NCBI GenBank assembly: GCA_021613535.1
Contig: CP075493.1
Location: 4,092,001-4,156,000 of the forward strand
Length of the DNA stretch: 64,000 nucleotides
Source of the DNA: Adineta vaga
Taxonomy: Eukaryota > Rotifera
Direction of reading: 5' to 3'
Shown: positions 58,686-64,000 of the stretch, one piece after another
How the letters are laid out: each line of letters starts with the position of its first letter
How positions within the stretch are numbered: the stretch's first letter is position 1
Position numbers and translations under genes: made by a program
The notes under the pieces: model-generated
What the model was told of the DNA's origin: nothing
Databases searched by the model: none
Seen by the model: the letters and a program-made list of their open reading frames with translations, nothing else

Positions 58686-59675
58686 TCAAGCAAATGAACA
58701 AGTAGTTTTATTCGATAATTCGATTTTTGTATATCGAATTCGTAATTTTGGTGAAAAATAATCTTCTTGTCGTGTATTCCAACATCGATTTGAAATAATA
58801 AGTCGAATGAATTCTTGTCGATAGGCATTTGCCGAAAGAATATATAGAAAAAAGGATACAAAATAATCACATTGTTGCCATGTAACAAATAGTAAACGTA
58901 AGGCAATGATGTTCGGTGTTCGCGTTGATGGAACAAATGTATTCAAACTATAAACGATTCCAAATGGAAGAACAAGAATAAAATGAATAAGAACTTGTAA
59001 GAATAACATTCGAGCTAATTGATATTCCGTTCGACGTCGTCGTAGGTATGAAATGAATGGTTTTATTCTCGTTGCTCGTTCATGAATACTATAAATTGTT
59101 AATATTCCAAAAATAACTAATAAGATTGGGGAGAGAAGATAATAAATAATCACTTGACTAGATGCATAAATATTGCTCAATAAGGTATGATTCATAAAAC
59201 ATTTTTTCGTATCTGAATCCCAATGATAGATGAATATCATGGGTAACATATATATCGATGCAAATAGAATCGAAAATAGTATATTTCTTTGTGCAATTCG
59301 AATCGTATTCAATGATTGCAAACGACTTAATTGTATACTTGAACAAAAACGATCAAATGATGCTAATATAATCATAAGATTAGCTTGTAATGGTAAAAGA
59401 AAAAGAAGATATGCATGTAATTTACAAGAGATTGTTTCATGGATTAAATTGATTGAAAAACTTCGAAAAAATTGAATTGGACATAATATACATGCATAAA
59501 TTATACTTAATATTGCATAAGCAAGAAAGTAATGTGTACAAGGTGATAAACGTAATGTATGAGAACATAGAATACGAATATTAAATGTATTGGTTAGTAT
59601 AGCGAGGAAAATAAGAATTGGTTGAGAATAAATATTCGTTCGAAGAACACGTTCGATGATATTATTTGAATCCAT
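58686..59675 (-). CDS. Orphan rhodopsin-like 7TM receptor
   Basis: Single exon, 329 aa, start 59675 (MDSNNIIERVLRTNIYSQP). TM1 carries LAILTNTFNIRIL (the GN motif reads TN); TM2 LSPCTHYFLAYAILSIIY; Cys before TM3 (ISCKLHAYLLF); TM3 ends ASFDRFCSS, a DRY variant shared with the receptor at 24 kb (DRWCSS). TM6 LIHFILVLPFGIVYSL; TM7 CDYFVSFFLYILSANAYRQEF. Closest relative in this window is the 24-kb receptor (LxPCxxYFL and FDRxCSS), so the two are probable paralogues. Chemosensory or peptide receptor, inferred only from family. Confidence 0.84.
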   Translation of the reverse strand: MDSNNIIERVLRTNIYSQPILIFLAILTNTFNIRILCSHTLRLSPCTHYFLAYAILSIIYACILCPIQFFRSFSINLIHETISCKLHAYLLFLLPLQANLMIILASFDRFCSSIQLSRLQSLNTIRIAQRNILFSILFASIYMLPMIFIYHWDSDTKKCFMNHTLLSNIYASSQVIIYYLLSPILLVIFGILTIYSIHERATRIKPFISYLRRRRTEYQLARMLFLQVLIHFILVLPFGIVYSLNTFVPSTRTPNIIALRLLFVTWQQCDYFVSFFLYILSANAYRQEFIRLIISNRCWNTRQEDYFSPKLRIRYTKIELSNKTTCSFA

Positions 59676-60340
59676 TTAATTGTCTTCTATTTCATCATGA
59701 AAAATTTCGAAGTATAAAAAAGTAATATCTAAACAGATGATATAACTACTAAAATTATAATGCTAAGATTTCATATGCAAACGAGAAGGGAAAAAAACAT
59801 CGGTACTCAATGCGTTATTCATATTTTCACACCAGAAATCCAAGAGTATATTTATCAAAATGTAATGAATAGAAAGAAAAAAAATGGAGGTGCGTATAGA
59901 GGAATAGATTGGTTCCATGAAGCGCTATATATTTTTACTCTTACTAAAAAAAGATTCTCGAAGTAAGTTGATGAACTGCTCATTAGGTCTGATAAAAATT
60001 ATATAGATGGCATTTCTTTCTTTTTAATATAATGAATAAACTGTTGATGACATTTTTTTATGACATTTAAGTAGTTTGATTTGAAGATGAATAAAGAAAA
60101 TAGACGTATAGATAAGTTTAATTTAAGATTCTTATACGAGAAAATCTATTTTATTTTCATTAAGATAAAAGAAAAGTATTCTCGGTCATCAACATTTATA
60201 TGACGTTCATGATGAATGAGAACAAATCATCTTAGAAAGAAAGAAAGAAAAAGAACGAACCATGTGATTATTTGGTAAAGGTAATAAGTCGATTTTCGAG
60301 TGTTATGATATTTTTCATTTGAAAGGGAAAAAAATATATT
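59676..60340. other. Intergenic spacer
   Basis: AT-rich spacer. A 68-aa frame at 59760-59966 has no domain or conserved feature and is left uncalled. Confidence 0.5.
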
Positions 60341-60667
60341 ATGAGTGAAGTTACTTCATTAAATATTCTCATCTTTGGTGTAGATAATCAAGTAACTGAT
60401 GGAGTTAGTAACCGCCTTCGTAGTCAAGGTATTCAAGCAGAATCATTGGTAATTTCAAACACACAGGAAAGTGATACGGAAATCGAACGTATTCTACGAT
60501 CAAAGGATTGGAATGGTTTGATTGTTGGTCATGGTGTTCGACAAGATCAAGAATGGTTCGAACGCATCATGAATATTGTAAACACGACAAATCCAAATGT
60601 ATCGATCATTAATACGAAAGGTCCGGATGATGTAGAAAATGCAATAGAACGTTATTTTAATGTTTAA
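60341..60667 (+). CDS. Small Rossmann-like protein of unknown function, bacterial-like
   Basis: 108-aa single-exon protein. Pattern is beta-alpha-beta: LNILIFGVDNQVTDGVSNRL, an Ile/Val strand (AESLVIS), RILRSKDWNGLIVGHGV, then NPNVSIINTKGPDDVENAI. Resembles small NAD(P)-free Rossmann/flavodoxin-like proteins of bacteria and fungi that I cannot name. No signal peptide. Intronless and in a run of bacterial-like genes, so transfer is possible. Confidence 0.6.
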   Translation: MSEVTSLNILIFGVDNQVTDGVSNRLRSQGIQAESLVISNTQESDTEIERILRSKDWNGLIVGHGVRQDQEWFERIMNIVNTTNPNVSIINTKGPDDVENAIERYFNV

Positions 60668-61608
60668 TTACTATTGACAGAGACTTAATTTTGCCAAAAA
60701 TGACGAATAAACTCACATTACTATGTTTTTCTAAAGATTCTCCTATATTTTCAGTTTTTTTATTAAGAAAAACTTTTTTGGCCTACTTCAGAAATTGTTA
60801 TCTATCTCTATGAAAATATCATATTCTCGTTATCTTGCTGTTTAATAATTAATACTTAAAATATATTCTACGCTTGTTTTTTGTTTTCTTGAAAATTTAT
60901 CAGTCAAATAATAACATGTGCATAGTAATGAATATATAAACAACTTAACACTATGCATAATTTATTATTAGTAACACCGAACAATGCAATAGCATAGACA
61001 TCAACCAATGTTTAAGTTATTCATAATGTATTCGATGAGGAATTCAGTATGGAATATTCATTTTTTTTTTCAGAATGAATATTGCAGAAAATAAGAATTA
61101 GAAAAGAATTATTTGAGATGATTATAAGGTATCACGAGATTCGTGTTCCAATTGTCACAATAGAAAGAAGATAGCATATGCAATTCTGATAGATTGTTCG
61201 AGATAATATCTGTCAATTTTCATAGATTTCTTTGTACGAAATGTACTAGAAGTGACATAGAAGAATTAAAAGCAACATGATCTTCGAAGTTGTATGACTG
61301 CTCTATTTCGAGTGTCATTTAAATGAGATGAATATTTTTATTTATCAGTGCTTACGATGTCATATGCGTCTGCGCTATTGATTAATAAAATTGATGTTCA
61401 TATATTGGAGAAGTCTATTGGTCTTTATATCAACTTTGAATGAAACAAATCATTGTAAATCGAAGAAAAATAAATTTCATCTCTGATTTATTTCTATAGA
61501 ATAGAAAAGAAGAAAAAATTTCACGTGTGTTTTCGTTCGTGTTCTCTATGTTTACAACCGAAAGCATTTCATTTCTTTTCTTTTGTTTTCCCTATTATTT
61601 CGATAACA
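60668..61608. other. Intergenic spacer
   Basis: AT-rich spacer with no coding or RNA feature. An in-frame ATG at 61525 would extend the DUF1348 gene by 28 residues lacking conservation. Confidence 0.55.
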
Positions 61609-62088
61609 ATGAATCAATCTGTACAAGGTCGTCCACCATATCCACCATTTACACGAGAAACTGCTATTGAAAAAGTTCGTGCTGCTGAAGATGCTTGGAA
61701 TAGTCGAGATCCACAACGTGTCTCAATGGCTTATAGTGAAGATAGTCATTGGCGTAATCGTACGGAATTTGTAAATGGTCGTGAAGAAATTACTGCCTTT
61801 CTTAAACGTAAATGGACAAAAGAACTTGATTATCGATTAATTAAAGAACTTTGGGCTACAGAGGGAAATCGTATTGCTGTTCGTTTTGCTTATGAATGGC
61901 ATGATGATTCAGGAAATTGGTTTCGTTCATACGGAAATGAAAATTGGGAATTTAATGAGCTTGGATTAATGACTCAACGTCATGCGTCAATCAATGATAT
62001 ACCAATTAAAGAAGAACAACGAAAATTTCATTGGACACTTGGAAGACGACCAGATGATCATGCTGGATTAACAGAATTAAATCTATGA
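61609..62088 (+). CDS. DUF1348 / NTF2-like (SnoaL-fold) protein, bacterial type
   Basis: 159-aa single-exon protein; start at 61609 ([19 protein letters not shown]) preferred over 61525 because similarity begins there. Core signatures of DUF1348: [97 protein letters not shown] and [14 protein letters not shown]. The family is common in bacteria and fungi and very strongly conserved here. NTF2-fold pocket; function unknown. Intronless, a strong horizontal-transfer candidate. Confidence 0.9.
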   Translation: MNQSVQGRPPYPPFTRETAIEKVRAAEDAWNSRDPQRVSMAYSEDSHWRNRTEFVNGREEITAFLKRKWTKELDYRLIKELWATEGNRIAVRFAYEWHDDSGNWFRSYGNENWEFNELGLMTQRHASINDIPIKEEQRKFHWTLGRRPDDHAGLTELNL

Positions 62089-62487
62089 ATTTTATGAAAG
62101 AAAACATTCTTGAAACAGTTTTTATTTTATTTTATTCTATGTGGATGTAAATAAACGTCCATTTGATGACGCAGTGTCTTTTATTTTGACTCTGAAAGGT
62201 TAACGGACACATGTTTTTGTAAAAGAAGACATCTGTTCTATCGTATAGTTAATCTTTTTATTCGTTTAGATAATTATTTATATCGATTATTATTCTGACT
62301 TAACGTCTCAATGACTGATTGATGAGAATCATTTATTAACTAATAATTTTTATATTTCAATTTTTGACGTTAATTTATCTCTATGGTTGATTGATCACAT
62401 CGATATATTATATTCTATTGATGATAAATAATATAGTTTTGATAGGTTTTTCATCATAACTAATACAACATTCAGCTGATTATTAAC
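62089..62487. other. Intergenic spacer
   Basis: 399 bp AT-rich spacer between two NTF2-fold genes. AATAAA near 62149 may end the DUF1348 transcript. Confidence 0.5.
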
Positions 62488-62910
62488 ATGTCTATTATAA
62501 CACGCGAACAAATCGAAAATACACGTTATTGGATCGAAGCCTTTTATGAAGCATGTGATTCGTTGGAAGTTCGAGATTGGATTAATGAGTTTTTTCAGCT
62601 CGATGCAATCGTTCATTTAAACAATCTTTCAATTATTCAGGGACATTCGCAACTCATTCATCATTATGAAGAATATTATTCATTACTTTCATTTGTCGAA
62701 CATCGCATAAAAGGTGTCGATATTTCATCGGATCGATGTTATGTTCATGTTGAAGTAACTTCAATTGCAAAAAATGATCCCGAACAAATACCTGTCACAC
62801 GGAAAGGATTGATGATTATAGAAAAGAAACTTGATGATGAAAAACTAAATTCTTTTCATGTATATATTGATTCAACTCGTCTTATCGATAGAATTCAGAT
62901 GCATATGTAA
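62488..62910 (+). CDS. SnoaL/NTF2-like small protein
   Basis: 140-aa, single exon. Helical N-terminus (TREQIENTRYWIEAFYEACD), a strand-rich core typical of the NTF2/SnoaL fold (WINEFFQLDAIVHLNNL, IIQGHSQLIHHYEEYYSLL, VEHRIKGVDISSDRCYVHVE) and a C-terminal VTRKGLMIIEKK...FHVYIDSTRLIDRIQ. The order helix, FF..DA, xGHxxL, then paired strands matches SnoaL-like domains. No signal peptide. Same fold and strand as the DUF1348 gene 400 bp upstream, but not an obvious duplicate. Function unknown. Confidence 0.7.
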   Translation: MSIITREQIENTRYWIEAFYEACDSLEVRDWINEFFQLDAIVHLNNLSIIQGHSQLIHHYEEYYSLLSFVEHRIKGVDISSDRCYVHVEVTSIAKNDPEQIPVTRKGLMIIEKKLDDEKLNSFHVYIDSTRLIDRIQMHM

Positions 62911-63407
62911 ATTTTGTTTGTTTTCAATTTTGATTAATAATTTATTTATAGTTAAATAGAAAAGATCAAAGTATTTTTCACATTGTTTGTTCCATGCTAA
63001 ACACATGGACGTTCTAGTACGAACAAGGAAAATGAACTCATCTGTAGATGGAAGTAGAATATTCCTTTACTAAGAATGATCTCTTATGGAAACAGTGAGC
63101 GCGATGAAGATACTCATGTTTCTAAATATCGGGCAAATCGAAGGAAGCGTCTGAAATTATTTCAAAACAATATGTGTGCAGAAAGCAATGCGTAATTCAA
63201 CTTTCTACAAACAAGTGTCGATGCTTAAAATGCAATATATGATTATAGGCTAACCTATCGATGAATAGTATAAGTTGAATGATTTCAAAGTTTTACTTTT
63301 GAGAAATATACTAAATATAATTATATTCGATAGAATATCAGTTGTATATGTAAATATATTGGCATAGTAGAATCGTCTGCGATACAATTGGATTTATTAA
63401 ACATCTA
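62911..63407. other. Intergenic spacer
   Basis: Convergent spacer, AT-rich, no supported feature. Confidence 0.5.
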
Positions 63408-64000
63408 TTAAAGTGATTGTGATGGTACTGTGTTTACATAGATAAATCGAACAATAACAGGATGATGTTTCTTTATTTTTTTCAATCGTCTCATATCTTC
63501 TCCTACTGGATCAATACCAAAAAAGTATTTCATAATATCCATGACGACGATAAACAGCATCATAGTGAACAATGCGATAATTGCAACATATGTAAATGAT
63601 TTTGAAACAAATTCACGAACTACAATCTTATTTGATACGATTTCACAATGACGACCAGAATAACTGCTATCAATACATTCACATGTATAGTTTAAAAACG
63701 ACGGCTGACAAACACCACTATTCAAACATATGATATTTTCACAATAATTGAGTTGTATTTCACAACGACTACCCGTCCATCCTTCACGACATTCACACTC
63801 GTATGTTTGATTGAAAATTTCATGACATATACCTAGATCAACAAATATATCATTTCATATCCGTTATAGAGGGGGAAAGGCATCCTACCATTATTCCAGC
63901 AAGTAATCGATGGTTTACAAAGACGATGATCTAATTGACAATGAACACCACTAAATCCATATGGACAAGCACAAATATAACCCCGTTGATCTCTATTATT
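63408..64000 (-). CDS. EGF-repeat type I membrane protein, 3' part of gene
   Basis: Minus-strand 3' end of a larger gene that continues beyond the window. At least three EGF modules are readable: an exon from 64000 to about 63892 (YICACPYGFSGVHCQ, LCKPS), then one starting about 63831 (YECECREGWTGSRCEIQ) and NSGVCQPSFLNYTCEC...SGRHCE. A single membrane helix (FTYVAIIALFTMMLFIVVM) and a short basic cytoplasmic tail (RRLKKIKKHH ... TVPSQSL) end the protein at 63408. Exons are separated by an intron of about 58 bp. Cell-surface adhesion or signalling role inferred. Confidence 0.78.

Noticed and set aside
59760-59966. 68-codon open frame
   Set aside because: Low-complexity Lys/Arg-rich translation with no domain, no neighbours in frame.
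1-64000. CRISPR arrays, rRNA, operon-like bacterial contamination
   Set aside because: No regularly spaced repeats or rRNA; bacterial-like genes are separated by AT-rich spacers and interspersed with intron-containing metazoan genes, so contamination of the whole contig is unlikely.

Overview
The window is a metazoan nuclear contig that most likely comes from a bdelloid rotifer (Adineta/Rotaria type). This is inferred from several traits: very AT-rich spacers, short introns (mostly about 50-90 bp with GT..AG ends), dense genes on both strands, metazoan genes (KMT2C/D-like, Shaker-type Kv channel, SLC15 transporter, KDSR, ELOVL, IAP) mixed with bacterial- or fungal-looking genes, and families known to be expanded in bdelloids (NHL-repeat proteins, arginine-ADP-ribosyltransferase/LRR proteins, orphan 7TM receptors). 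No ribosomal RNA, intact tRNA, CRISPR or complete transposon was seen.

Layout. 0-12.9 kb: 3' part of a BIR/RING IAP gene, a single-pass NHL-repeat protein, an SLC15/POT-like transporter, a CCCH-zinc-finger/macro/PARP-like protein, and (minus) an ART-LRR gene with a frameshift and a missing catalytic Glu. 14.4-23 kb (minus): zinc alcohol dehydrogenase, a tandem pair of C2-domain genes of fungal appearance sharing a nearly identical 720-bp tract, and a Kv channel with an altered selectivity filter. 24-35.2 kb: a 7TM receptor, a tail-to-tail pair of small secreted proteins, two almost identical Ly6/uPAR genes, KDSR with a one-base frameshift, a wrecked GH19 chitinase-like gene, an intronless saccharopine-dehydrogenase-like gene and a third Ly6 gene. 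35.8-45.4 kb (minus): one long gene homologous to the N-terminal half of KMT2C/KMT2D (ePHD, PHDs, HMG box, Gln-rich, coiled coil) that stops without FYRN/FYRC/SET. 45.9-64 kb: a Cys-rich secreted peptide, a secreted NHL protein, three more 7TM receptors (one frameshifted), an ELOVL elongase, an ART-LRR gene followed by an LRR-only relative, a decayed ricin-type lectin relic, a run of intronless bacterial-like genes (SDR, Rossmann-like small protein, DUF1348, SnoaL-like) and the 3' end of an EGF-repeat membrane protein.

Themes. (1) ADP-ribose biology and possible innate immunity: two ART-LRR genes and a PARP-like protein all lack or alter key catalytic residues. (2) Two tandem pairs show high-identity tracts with abrupt ends, as expected from gene conversion. 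(3) Several genes carry single-base frameshifts or heavy decay, fitting birth-and-death of redundant copies (or, for single-base cases, assembly errors). (4) A KMT2C/D gene split between PHD and SET halves resembles the Lpt/Cmi + Trr arrangement of Drosophila. Family assignments come from motif recognition; no database search was run. Exon borders were inferred by matching GT..AG sites to reading-frame phase.
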